Under the pieces are notes generated by a model that was not told where the DNA came from, searched no databases, and saw nothing but the letters and a program-made list of their open reading frames with translations. DNA of 64,000 bases from Spirometra erinaceieuropaei (taxonomy: Eukaryota > Platyhelminthes > Cestoda > Diphyllobothriidea > Diphyllobothriidae): positions 124,620-188,619 of the forward strand of contig CACRXP010000745.1 in assembly GCA_902702965.1 (NCBI GenBank), written 5' to 3'. Positions 12,601-21,651 of the stretch are shown one piece after another (within the stretch, counting starts at the first letter, position 1; each line of letters starts with the position of its first letter). A program made the translations under genes and the position numbers.

Positions 12601-15600
12601 ATATAAGTCAGGCAGATATGGGCATACAACTTTACTGAGCGAGCACGCACGGGCGACTTGTAACACTGCACATAAGAGCTCATGATCGAACACCTCAGTC
12701 CTCCCCTCGGTGAGTCACCTGTGGTAACAAATTCCTAGACGGCGGATGTTTGCACCTGCATGTTGCCACACTTGGGTGCCGATGCGGTCTTGAAGGGGGC
12801 TGATCTTATATGAGCACGCTGTTGGGGTGTAAGGTCGGCAAGGAGAATCTTCCCAAAGCAAGAGTCAGCAGCGCAGCCTAATAGGACCATAGGCAGAATG
12901 GTATGACCGACAAAGACAAGGGAGACTGGAATGGCCATTGCTGGCTTATTAGCCGTCGTCAGCCAGTCAGACCCAACCCCGAAGTGTGGAACACCCGAGG
13001 CTCGAACTCGCGGCCAGTAAGTTAGAAGTCCACGCCTCTAACCACTGGTCCCGATCGAAACCGACAGGGCAACGGGCTCGTGGTCCAGTGGTTAGAGGCG
13101 TGGACTTCTAACTAACACGTCGCGAGTTCGAGCCTCGAGTGTGCCACACTTCGGGGTTGGGTATGACTGGCTGACGACGGCTAATAAGCCAGAACTCTCC
13201 ATTCCAGTTTCCCTTGTCTTTGTCGGTAATGCCATTTTGCCTATATCATACGAAGCTGTGCGGCTGCTGGTTGGGCTCGAGAGAGAGCCCGTAAGGCTCA
13301 AAGGAACGAGTGAGTTCCGTAAGAACGATCAGTGAGCGTCCCTACCATAATAGGACAATCTTTGCTCTGACCGGGAGATCAAATGCAATACAGGAAGTGG
13401 CGACAGAAATTGTTTAACCATGGCGGGAGGACGCTCACTGGTCAGGTGACGAACCATGCTCGTCCCGTTGTATCTTGGAGCTTAATCGTGAACCCTCGCA
13501 CGCAGTGGCATAGCGACCAGCACTGATACAGGGAAGAATGCCAACAACCTCACTGTACCTACTCCTTCCCATGAACTGATCAGCGAATGCCCTCCCACCA
13601 TTGTTAATAATATTTCTGATCGGAACCGGCGTGACATTAAACCTGTAGTTTAATGACAAAGCGTCTGACTTGACGCTAAGTGACTCGTATCCTGGTTCAA
13701 AGTGGAGGTTATCCAAACTGGGCTGACGATAGTCAATGATACAGAATAACCATCCCAGTTTCCCGTATCTTCGTCGGTAATCCCTCCTGTATTGCTCATC
13801 TAACTTAAGATTTATCCATTGATTTTGTCGTACCAGTGCGACGTGTAAGCATGCGTCTGAGTCACTTTCTGAGGCCGCCAATCGGTGAAAAGCAAAATAT
13901 CGATCAGCGCCACAATGATGAGGGCTGAGTCACACGACACATCCTTTCAACTGATAGGGGTTTCGGTCGCTGTAGCCATACCAACTAGGCTTCCAAAACG
14001 TCACCGTAGGCATTCACTAGGCTTAAAGTCTGCCTAGGTAAGTAACTAGCTCTGCTGACTGAGAATACGTCAGAATACGCGTGGCTTCGTTGTGTTGTAG
14101 TGCACCTCATGTGGTTACGTTCACTTTCTTCGGCCCGGCTTGTCTATAACTGTTTTTACGCATATGTTTTTGACATGGAGCAGTACTGATGGTAAGCAGA
14201 TTTCAGGCTCTGGATCTGCCTATCAGGAAACGTCAAACGGGTCCCTGCTCTGCTTGACACAAGTGCTTCTTCTAGTTAGCGTATTCATAAGCAGCACTAG
14301 CCATATTTGCATTTTTTCCATCTATGACCTCCTTTGCACGTTCCCCTTAGATACCCTCGTCAGCCAGACTGATAACGTTTGGCAATTTCACCTTTTCATT
14401 TTCATAAAAAGGCAAATTCGGAAAGATACTGTCGTACGGAACGCTGTCTTCGCGCATATATGCTAAGATCAGTGACGCCACCTCGAAAGCTCAACCGTTA
14501 AAGCCATGGCTAAATTTACCGAACATCGCACCCGCATCGATGACAAAAACGGGAGAACGGATACCCAGATAGATTTATCCTCCGAAATATTGGGGAACGC
14601 ATTGCAAAGCCCATTGTTGCGACTGCAGAAAAGAAAGATTTATTCATAAGACTGCCTTTTGCAGGGGACGCCGAGAGCGAACTAGTCCGACGGCGCTTAA
14701 CTACAGCTATCACGAGGGCATTCCCTGCGGCGAATTTACGCGTATGCTTCACAAACTCTGCCCTCCTACGTTTGGGAGGTAAAGACAGGCTACGTTGGAG
14801 GCCACATCAGTGTGCATTTATTCATTCACTTGCTCCTGTGGAGCAGGATACATCGGCCGCACAACGAGACGCCTGGTAAAGAGGGTGCGTGAACATATGC
14901 CCGCCTGGCTAGACAGAGGTGAGACCCGGTCGATTTCGAGTTCTATTCTCGCACATTTAATCGATACGAACCACCGAGTCGATGCCAAGAAAGTATTTCA
15001 TGTTGTCTACCGGACACCAACATGCTTCTTTAAAGGCCTACGCCAACGGCCGAGGCAGTAGCTATACGGTTAACGAATCCGGTGTTATGCTGTCAGAAAA
15101 CTCTGACACAAGCGCTTTCGCTGCCGTGGCCAACGCCAACCCCAAGTGATGAAGCCATGCCGCCTCAAATCTCTAATCACGATGATGGGTACTCCGTGTA
15201 CTCAACCCAAGAACATCACTCAAAGACTCTCTTACCCCCCCACCCTAGCTCTGACGACTAACACCCACCGACCTTGTCATGCGGGCGGCGTGGGGATGAT
15301 GAATGTTAGTGACATAATAGCGCTTGAGGCATCTATATACACGGTTGATTTTGTACATTTTCATTCCTTCATGTAATTGTATTGGCCTGAGGAAGAATTA
15401 CCGAAAACGTGTGTTCGCCAACTTGACTTTTCAATTGTAACATGGGAATATTTAGATGACAAAAAAGATAGATAATTAGGATGTGTAATGAAATTTGTCA
15501 GAGAGAGGGTTGAGAGAGTGCTACTGGTTGCCTGTGCATTTAACGTTTCACAGTGCTGAAAGATATCTAAATCTCAGTCCTTTGAGCACTTTCGACTGTT

Positions 15601-18600
15601 CCTTTCTTTGGGGAATGAAAAAAAGTGTAGTGGTAGATTTTTATAAATCTACAGACCCGAGCAAGCAGAAATGTGCCACAAGACTAACTTGGCTGTCATT
15701 CCGCTAACTGACGTAAAGTTCTTACTGTGTGGCCCACTCATGTGCAAATACCAATTATACGAAACAGTTTTACACGAGCATAACATGTGAAGGTCGCGCC
15801 CACTTTACTGACATCGCTTATCATGCGCCCAACCCCACGATGAGGTCGGGTGGGGATTCCCCCTCCCATATCGCAAAGGCTGGTTGGTAAGGGCAAAACC
15901 GGGAGACAAATAAATCGCACTCTCCTCGCGGTGGGGACCCATACGGGTTCGGCGGACGCTATACACACCAGGCCCGTTTACATACGTCCTCAAGTACACT
16001 CAAGGAGATCATAAGGCCGTGGCAGTTAGCCCCAAAATGGACAATTGTACTTGTTTGACCAAAAGCTCAGTCTTAGAATAAACCAATTTCCGTAACAGTC
16101 TGCTCCTCTTTTGCTTAGCTTCAGACCAGACGTATTTTCACTCTGATAATCTGGACGTCGGTTTGAAGGATGACTTCATGTCTCGTATTTTTTGTTCTTA
16201 TTTCCCCTTAGGATGCGTATAAAACAATGCGCGAGCTCCTGGGCCCGGAGTCTTTCTCTCACGCCCAGGAGAACAGTCCGCAATCATTGCGAGCTATGTT
16301 CTCCTCCTTACCGGACGTAGAGAAGGGCGATGACATGACGTGGATCGATGCCACACTCGGCGCCCCTGAAACCCAGAAGCAGCTTCTTTACTTCTTTCCG
16401 ATTGAAACTACGTTTGCCCTCATCAAACCTGAGTCTGTAGTCCTACAAGAGGAACTCCTTGAAATCATTCGAGGCGCTGATTTCAAGATTGCTGCCAAGA
16501 AGGAGCATCAGTTGACTCCGGAAGAGCTGAAGGTCATTTATGAGCGCTCTATGGATAAACCCTTTTATGATGACCTCGTCGACTATTTGTGCCAGTGAGT
16601 CGTGAAACACCCTCTCCGTCGACGCTTAGTTTTTCTGACTGAAGTCAGACCTGAAATATTAATCGCAGACAAATTTAACCCAACTGTGTCACCTGCGAAG
16701 GAGACGGGCGGCCTTGTCTTGAAGCCCCCTAGTGACCAAGCTCATCTTTTTTCCATCTTTAGTAATTCACACAGCTTTACACATTTACGCTTTCTTATAT
16801 AACTTTCTTGCGTTCACACCCAAGTTGTCTAATTTTGGTCTTCCCGCCTAACTTTCTGCTGAAAACTTCATCAGTAAAATAGATAAAGCATTATTTCATG
16901 CATAGCTGCTAGAAGCAGTTTATATTTTAGACACGATATTTACTTAAATGTTCGCTGTTGTCTTAAAAGGCCTATATATCCAGGTTCGATCATTTCAAAA
17001 AACGCTTTAGTGAACAGGGTACTCGTAGCTCGGATGCCCTTTTGCCATACGCCAGTTGTTTTCCTTTTCTAGCCGCGGCGCTCTGTAGCTAGAGGTCTTA
17101 GAGTCTGTGCCACGAAACCGCTGTTGAGGCTTTAGATTTTGAGGCAGCAATCCAGGAGTTTATTGCGTTCCTCCAGGTTATGCGGGAGTCCCATTTAGGT
17201 TTTTAACATTCTTCTTTCGTTTTTCGTGCCCTAGCCTGGAGGTAGAATATAGTCCCTCTAAATTTCGTGTATTAGAAAGTTCAACATTGAAAAAGCTATT
17301 TTTTAAACTCGCAGATACCACATTCTTTGAAACCATCACCAGTGTTATTTCGCGGGTAGGTTAAGTGTGTTCTTCCTATCTATCATCCAGCAGGCCAAAC
17401 CTCGGTTAGATAAACCTGCTGAAACCCTACGTCCATGGAATACGCATAATTTATTTAACGTACATACTTTAGTCAAGTATGAACGTTACCTCACAGCGAC
17501 TATCGAGAATAACCATGAATGTTTATTTCCTTCTTAAAGGGCGCCTTCCATCTGCCTTATTTTGAAGGCCCAAGATGGGGTGGAAAAGTGGCGAGCGTTA
17601 ATGGGCTGCGCAGATCCGGACAGAGCAGTGGATTCCTATCCTGATGAGTAAGTTGATTTAAGCTATTACATAAAGACATCATGTTCTGACCACGTGACAG
17701 TTAAGTCCTGGTTTAGTAGTAAACATATAAATGCTGAGTGTTTTCTGTCTGATAAGCACACGCTGTTATCACTGTAGTGCCTTCGTGGTTCTAAGACAAA
17801 CTAGTTCGCGCACATAGGTCTCAATAGAAAAGGCTTGAATAATTCCTTATCATTAACCATCAAGCCTGTCAAGCTGTGAAACACTTTGCTCGGGAATGTT
17901 CCTGTTTTCGTTAATCGTTTTCATTAAAAAATTAAGGAGAGAGAAAAAAGCGTTTATCGCGATTCATTCCCATAACTCGTCGCATAACTCGAGTAAATGA
18001 GACAGGTTCAGGCGTCCTTTTTAAACACAAATTATCATTAACAGTACATCTTATGGGGGCTAGAACACAGCGTAAGAGAGGAATTCGCAGATAGCGTTGT
18101 AGGAGTAGTCAACTCTCAGAACTGCCGAAAATATCTGAACTGACTGCATCTCGTTTTGGGCGTTCATTCTTGTTGCCAATAATGAGTACTTAGCGCTATC
18201 TGGCGGTCGAACTCCCTGTAACTTTCTTTCTGCAAATAACCGGTTTTTAGGGAGACCTCCGACTTTGAACAAATTTTATTTCGAGGTCGTCGTGTTGCTT
18301 ACGTTTCTTGTTTACGACAGCATTAAATTTGAATTTCCTCTTACTTTGTTCACTACTGAAGCGTAAAACCGGAAAAGCTCTGGTATGTTAAACTTTAGTC
18401 GTTCTTTCTACCAATCGGATGTTCACTCGTTTGACAGGTTCACAAGGTCGGCTCTTTAGAGCCTGCTTGGTTAGTTTTTGTGTTGCAGTTTCCTTTCTTT
18501 TGACGATGTCAAACGTCAGGAATGTAAAGCGTTTTTGAATTTTTGCGACGAAGTTTACGTGCCATCTACGGACGGACTAGCCTCGACAACGCGGTACACG

Positions 18601-21600
18601 GCAGTTCCTCGGTGGAGCATGCGAAGGCGTGCATCGAGCTCATCTTTGGTGCTGACTGGGATGTAAAAAAGAAGGGTAAGTTGTTTTTATTTTAACCTGT
18701 CTGTTTTTTATGCGTGATTTTCAGAAAACGCCTACAAAAGCTTTTCATTGGACGCCAGGGGTGAGGGATTGAGGTGTTGTAACGGCGGCGGCGAGGCCAT
18801 CGAAACCGTAACAGCATCCACTTGGGGCTGCTGGAATATTTTTCGCGCTTTTTATTGCTCAGAATTATATATGAGCGTTCCATTTTTTCCAATAACCACG
18901 CTTTATTCCATTACGGTGCACTACCACTTTACTGAAGTAAAATTAAATACAAGAATTTTAAGAATAGTTTTACACTACAAGAGTTAAAGGCGTCCTGTAG
19001 GTTTTCAATGTACGATAATCTTTAAAGTACTATGCTCCATAGTCTCGTCTTACATTGTACAATGTTTTTAGTGTTGTAGGGGAATTGATGATGTTATGTC
19101 TGTCAAAAAGTCAACGGCAAAGAATAAATCCAGATGACCTAAGCAGACCTGTGCTCATCCACTGTGGTGAGATCCTGAAAAGACCTAAATCTGACCATGA
19201 GGCTTTATGATAATATGTAGTTCCTAGCCCCCCCATTCGCCTTAGTCGGCACTTTCTGGGCACAACGAAACATATGACTTAGCGGAAGAGGACAAGTTTT
19301 TGACCTTTTCATTGCGAATGCGACACATGAAACGGTTTTTACCCTTTTCAACAGATGCCTGAATAATATTAAAACACCATATTAAGACGTGCGACCAAAC
19401 GTTCATAAATTATGGAAGAAATGACCGGAGCACGAAAACGCGTCAATTTTTACTCAGGAATGACAAATAACCTTACCGTCCTTTATATTAAGTTTTTCAT
19501 CTGCCAAGTAAGACACTTCTGTTTACCAGCCTTGGTTATAAAGGAAACGCTCCCGCCTATCTACGAGCACGAACTTTGAAAAAAATATCTGTATACGGGG
19601 CTCTCATCTCATCTGCATAGCTGAGTCTTAAAAGGAAGCAGCTAGAGTTTGTGCTACTGTCATGCAATAAGCAAAATGATTAATCGAATTATGTGCGTTT
19701 TCAAGTCCTTACATTTTTCCATTTTACCAAGGTTTCTCACTCACTGCTTATTTCGTTTACTGCATTTTAGGTCAAGACACAGATACATGTAAGTTGAAAC
19801 CTTCGCTGTCAAAGGGTACAGCGTTATGATGACGGAACATTTTAAACGACTTCGGCATAACGGAATTGCAGACATTCTCAGAACTATTTACTATCAAGAA
19901 ATGCTACCGTAAAGACGAAAAACACTGTAGTATCCAGTTCCTTGTTAACCTGCCGTCAACAGCCGACCACATTCCGACCTCATGTTAGGAGATATGGAAC
20001 TGGAGTTCGGGCACTTTGCTCACGAAGCATCTGAGGCAAACGCACTACCACTTGGACCACCGTCCGGCGTCCTGTCGGCTGCCATCGGGAGCATTCAGTG
20101 TGGCATGTTGTGCGGTTCTCCATCGCACTCTATGTGAAGCGCTGAATAAGGTCGATTTTATTTTGCCTTTGAGCTCATTCGCGAGCAGTCACCGTCTATT
20201 GCAAAGTGACGAACATGTAGTAGTCGAAGGATGCAACCAGCAAAGACACATGACGCAAAAATTGACAATGATAGACCCGCAAACTATCAACAGCAGGGAA
20301 GTTCGTTTAAAAGCGAAAAGGCGTAGACTATCGAATTCCGCATTGTACTCAAATGCAAGCTTAGATAAAATGAGAATAATAGTTTGATGATTGTGCATTT
20401 GTAAACCGCGTCTCCAGATGCAGTATTGCGAGTCCATTAAAATAAGTCAGAGGCAGGCGTTATTATTGATTTAAGAATAGGTATCATAGGAGGGCTCGGT
20501 ACACTCATTAAAAAGCCATCTGCTTTTTTCAGACCTTGACGGTGAAGGCGAAGGAGAAGGTGAGGACGACGGCGAGGGTGAGGGCGAGGGCGAAGGGGAT
20601 GGTAAGTAAACGGGTTAGCTGGACGTTCTTTGCTAGTTTTGTTAGTAAATAATTCGGAAATTTTAACTAGCGTCTAACCGAAAATGCTCATTGGCGTCCG
20701 AGTTAAGGAACATCCAAGTGGCTGCTCTGTTAAGCTCAGAACATCGTTAGTCGACGGTGGAAAAGCACGGTTATAAAGTATGTACACAGTTGGTACCGTT
20801 GTAGCAGGCAGAAATGGCACTCTCCAGACGACTGCATCAAGTGGCCAACTGTTTAGAGGAACGGTGTCAATGACCCTTCGAAAAGCAAGCTAACTTGTCC
20901 ATCTTAATATACTAAGATATACCTATGTGACCGACCAGCAACTCTCTGTTCCGTCAAGTGCTTTAATAGTTTTCTTTAATAGCTCCTGTAGGTTAGATTT
21001 CCTCCTAAGTACCTTTTGAGGCCACCTTTCATGACAAGAAACGTTTCTTGGGATCAGACGAAAGACGAGAGGACCAGACGAAAAGCTTCACTTGGTGTTT
21101 GACAGTGAGGTTGTGGCCACGTAACGCCTTCGCATTCAACACCAGACATCCAACAACTGCGTCCGCTCATCCTACTTTAGTAAATCCATATCCGGAGTTT
21201 ATTTAAAGACTCACCAACTGTCAATTATTCTGTGTATATCTCACGGACAACTTTGCGTAGCGGAACTTTCAAACTGGAATAACATGTAGCCGATAATTTT
21301 TTAAACAAAGCATAACACCTAGTCTTATGATAGAAACCCCAAATTCATTCCAATCATCTTCCCGCATGCCGTTCATGCTGATAACCTAGAATAAATTGAA
21401 AATATACCACGTAGTTATCCTTTTCACATAAATTCATGCGCTTTCGTTTGTTTATAAACATAACAAATGCTTAATATGCACAGAGAAAATTTGTGTAGAT
21501 TTTGGGCTTGACGAAACACGCGAACCGTACACATCGAAAAAATCCTGATTTGATTTTTCCTCATTTAGATGATGGAGAAGGAGAGGTAGAAAGTGGTGAG

Positions 21601-21651
21601 GGTGTTGGGAACGACGGTGAGGCTGCGCAAGATGTCACAATCGAAGCCTAG
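6538..21651 (+). CDS. NME8: NME8/TXNDC3-like protein: thioredoxin plus three NDK domains (12 exons, complete)
   Basis: Exons: 6538-6631, 6673-6848, 6891-7080, 7124-7203, 7534-7811, 10067-10141, 11996-12389, 16212-16594, 17540-17647, 18554-18675, 20533-20601, 21569-21651. They sum to 2052 nt, or 683 codons plus TAG, with all GT-AG junctions in phase. Domain order is thioredoxin (about 10-115), a charged helix (about 115-150), degenerate NDK 1 (about 155-325), NDK 2 (about 350-470), NDK 3 (about 470-632) and an acidic tail (634-683). This is the layout of vertebrate NME8/TXNDC3 and of the sea urchin and Ciona outer-arm dynein intermediate chains, so the protein probably sits in ciliary or sperm axonemes. 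NDK 3 keeps KP and NxxHGS (His608); NDK 1 and 2 lack the His. The thioredoxin motif is TGPC rather than CGPC. The start is supported by an in-frame TAG at 6532-6534. Family call firm; axonemal role is from homologues. Confidence 0.93.
6673..6848 (+). CDS. NME8: NME8-like exon 2 (thioredoxin core)
   Basis: Completes the split Val codon and reads VIDVFQEWTGPC, then the following helix and strand, ending PYFLFFG. Introns on both sides are 41 nt (6632-6672) and 42 nt (6849-6890). The redox motif has Thr40 where active thioredoxins have Cys; Cys43 and Pro42 are kept. Confidence 0.92.
6891..7080 (+). CDS. NME8: NME8-like exon 3 (end of thioredoxin, charged helix)
   Basis: Reads AAVLVNVVKGVNPPL, the last strands of the thioredoxin fold with the cis-Pro-side loop. 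A Lys/Glu-rich helix with EEAKEAEAKRKSLEM follows and links to the NDK array. It ends one base into a codon. Confidence 0.9.
7124..7203 (+). CDS. NME8: NME8-like exon 4 (start of NDK 1)
   Basis: Follows a 43-nt intron (7081-7123). It reads STLVIISPAFVGTDQTDAIVEQ in two parts, matching the first strand and helix of an NDK fold (TLVIIKP...) with the Lys-Pro motif changed to Ser-Pro. Phase 0 exit. Confidence 0.85.
7234..7478. repeat. Long inverted repeat (hairpin) in NME8-like intron 4
   Basis: Left arm 7234-7305 and right arm 7407-7478 are near-perfect reverse complements of about 72 bp, separated by about 100 bp. Both contain the block agaccgaaag or its complement, the attagtctga/tcagactaat pair and the aacgatctct/agagatcgtt pair. 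This looks like a MITE-type foldback element or a local inverted duplication. It fills most of the 330-bp intron between exons 4 and 5. Confidence 0.85.
7534..7811 (+). CDS. NME8: NME8-like exon 5 (NDK 1, with acidic insert)
   Basis: Starts FTSNDFEILVDETRQMDDD, continuing the helix and strand of a degenerate NDK fold. It then reads GPARLLIVAKGPQGVHEAIV, equivalent to the GPVVAMVL strand. An Ala/Glu/Pro-rich linker ends at PPKQIV. The acceptor is gttcgtag and the donor gtgagt at 7812. No catalytic motif of NDK is present. Confidence 0.88.
7812..10066 (+). other. NME8-like intron 5, nothing else seen
   Basis: 2255 bp of AT-rich, + strand T-rich sequence between donor gtgagt and acceptor ttatag. 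No repeat or reading frame I can name. Confidence 0.6.
10067..10141 (+). CDS. NME8: NME8-like exon 6 (NDK 1, small exon)
   Basis: A 75-nt exon reading IQEAFGGGDPKAVIKFWKDK, in phase with both neighbours (it completes a Ser codon at each end). The gtaagt donor is at 10142. It is too short for ORF finding and was located by splice sites and phase. Confidence 0.75.
10142..11995 (+). other. NME8-like intron 6, nothing else seen
   Basis: 1854 bp. The reverse-strand frame at 11278-11511 has no recognisable motif. Confidence 0.6.
11996..12389 (+). CDS. NME8: NME8-like exon 7 (end of NDK 1, acidic linker, start of NDK 2)
   Basis: Opens MRAKAFPDFVPAKVIVY, the end of NDK 1. A Glu/Asp-rich stretch follows (DAEDEEADEEAEEVSSD). 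NDK 2 then begins with RSVVLVRPSANAAYRNDIIE and continues to SGPILIIVVAKE. NDK 2 has Arg-Pro in place of the usual Lys-Pro. Donor gtaagt at 12390. Confidence 0.93.
12735..13056 (-). mobile_element. tRNA-derived SINE, - strand copy
   Basis: Read on the - strand from 13056, a tRNA-like head carries an A box (TGGTCCAGTGG-type; here ACCAGTGGTTAGAGGCG) and a B box (GAGTTCGAGCC). A shared body follows with TTCGGGGTTGGG, GACGACGGCTAATAAG and CTTGTCTTTGTCGGT. It lies head-to-head with the + copy starting at 13073, inside intron 7 of the NME8-like gene. Confidence 0.75.
13073..13440 (+). mobile_element. tRNA-derived SINE, + strand copy
   Basis: The head at 13073-13140 has an A box (tggtccagtggttagagg) and a B box (gagttcgagcc). 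The body has the same blocks as the - copy up to about 13270; the tail beyond that differs. A weaker body fragment (accatcccagtttcccg) is at 13760-13790. Pol III transcription would start at the head and run away from the partner copy. Confidence 0.75.
14480..15460 (+). mobile_element. Penelope-like element (family 1), 3' part with GIY-YIG endonuclease
   Basis: The frame from about 14530 reads RNIGERIAKPIVATAEKKDL, the post-RT connector. A frameshift at about 14790 moves it to the frame that carries the endonuclease: CSCGAGYIGRTTRRL, then VREHMP and SSILAHLIDTNH. That is the GIY-YIG fold typical of PLE proteins. It aligns closely with the protein encoded at 33349-32434. Reverse transcriptase is absent (5' truncated). 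The 3' non-coding end carries a hammerhead-like motif. It lies in intron 7 of the NME8-like gene, same strand, and cannot make a full protein. Confidence 0.85.
15382..15421 (+). ncRNA. Hammerhead-ribozyme-like motif in PLE 3' end (copy 1)
   Basis: Core CTGAGGA (15387-15393) and GAA (15403-15405). Helix I is TTGGC/GCCAA, 5 bp. Helix III is AAC/GTT with loop GTGT. The predicted cleavage base is C15416 after a U. Helix II (agaattacc) is weak, with at best one or two pairs. The layout is that of minimal type I hammerheads reported in Penelope-like elements. Confidence 0.55.
15470..16211 (+). other. Rest of NME8-like intron 7
   Basis: A GC-richer block at 15790-15980 stands out from its surroundings, but no element could be assigned. 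The rest is AT-rich and ends in a clean pyrimidine tract and acceptor (ttccccttag). Confidence 0.4.
16212..16594 (+). CDS. NME8: NME8-like exon 8 (end of NDK 2, start of NDK 3)
   Basis: Starts DAYKTMRELLGPES, the MG(P)T-like segment of NDK 2, then SLRAMFSSLPDVEKGDD. There is no NxxHGS, so NDK 2 lacks the phospho-accepting His. NDK 3 opens with TTFALIKPESVVLQEELLEI, with the Lys-Pro motif present, and runs to PFYDDLVDYLC. Exit phase 2 at a gtgagt donor. Confidence 0.93.
17540..17647 (+). CDS. NME8: NME8-like exon 9 (NDK 3 core)
   Basis: Reads APSICLILKAQDGVEKWRAL then MGCADPDRAVDSYPD, a close match to the NDK strand plus the (A)VxxWRxLMGxTDP loop. It shares one codon with each neighbour (Gln, Asp). 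Introns: 16595-17539 and 17648-18553, both featureless. Confidence 0.9.
18554..18675 (+). CDS. NME8: NME8-like exon 10 (NDK 3 active-site His)
   Basis: Reads LRAIYGRTSLDNAVHGSSSV, the conserved Arg, Asn and catalytic His608 of NDKs, then the last helix KACIELIFGADWD. This is the only NDK domain of the three with NxxHGS, so any kinase activity would reside here. Confidence 0.93.
18676..20532 (+). other. NME8-like intron 10
   Basis: 1857 bp. A denser, GC-richer patch at 19990-20390 holds a 123-codon open frame (start 20016) with no recognisable domain. It may be part of an unidentified repeat. The acceptor is ttttttcag. Confidence 0.45.
20533..20601 (+). CDS. NME8: NME8-like exon 11 (acidic repeat)
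   Basis: A 69-nt exon coding almost only Gly, Glu and Asp (DGEGEGEGEDDGEGEGEGEG), built from a repeated GGYGAR hexamer-like pattern. In phase with both neighbours; donor gtaagt. Repeat length may vary between individuals. Confidence 0.85.
21569..21651 (+). CDS. NME8: NME8-like exon 12 (acidic tail and stop)
   Basis: Reads DDGEGEVESGEGVGNDGEAA, then QDVTIEA and TAG at 21649-21651. A canonical AATAAA at 21838-21843, about 190 nt after the stop, is a plausible poly(A) signal. Confidence 0.88.

Noticed and set aside
13435..13881. 148-codon open frame on the - strand
   Set aside because: It overlaps a SINE body fragment (about 13760-13790), lies inside an intron of the NME8-like gene and shows no domain; most likely a chance frame in repeat sequence.
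20016..20387. 123-codon frame in intron 10
   Set aside because: No domain, no splice logic with neighbours, overlapped by an 82-codon frame on the other strand.
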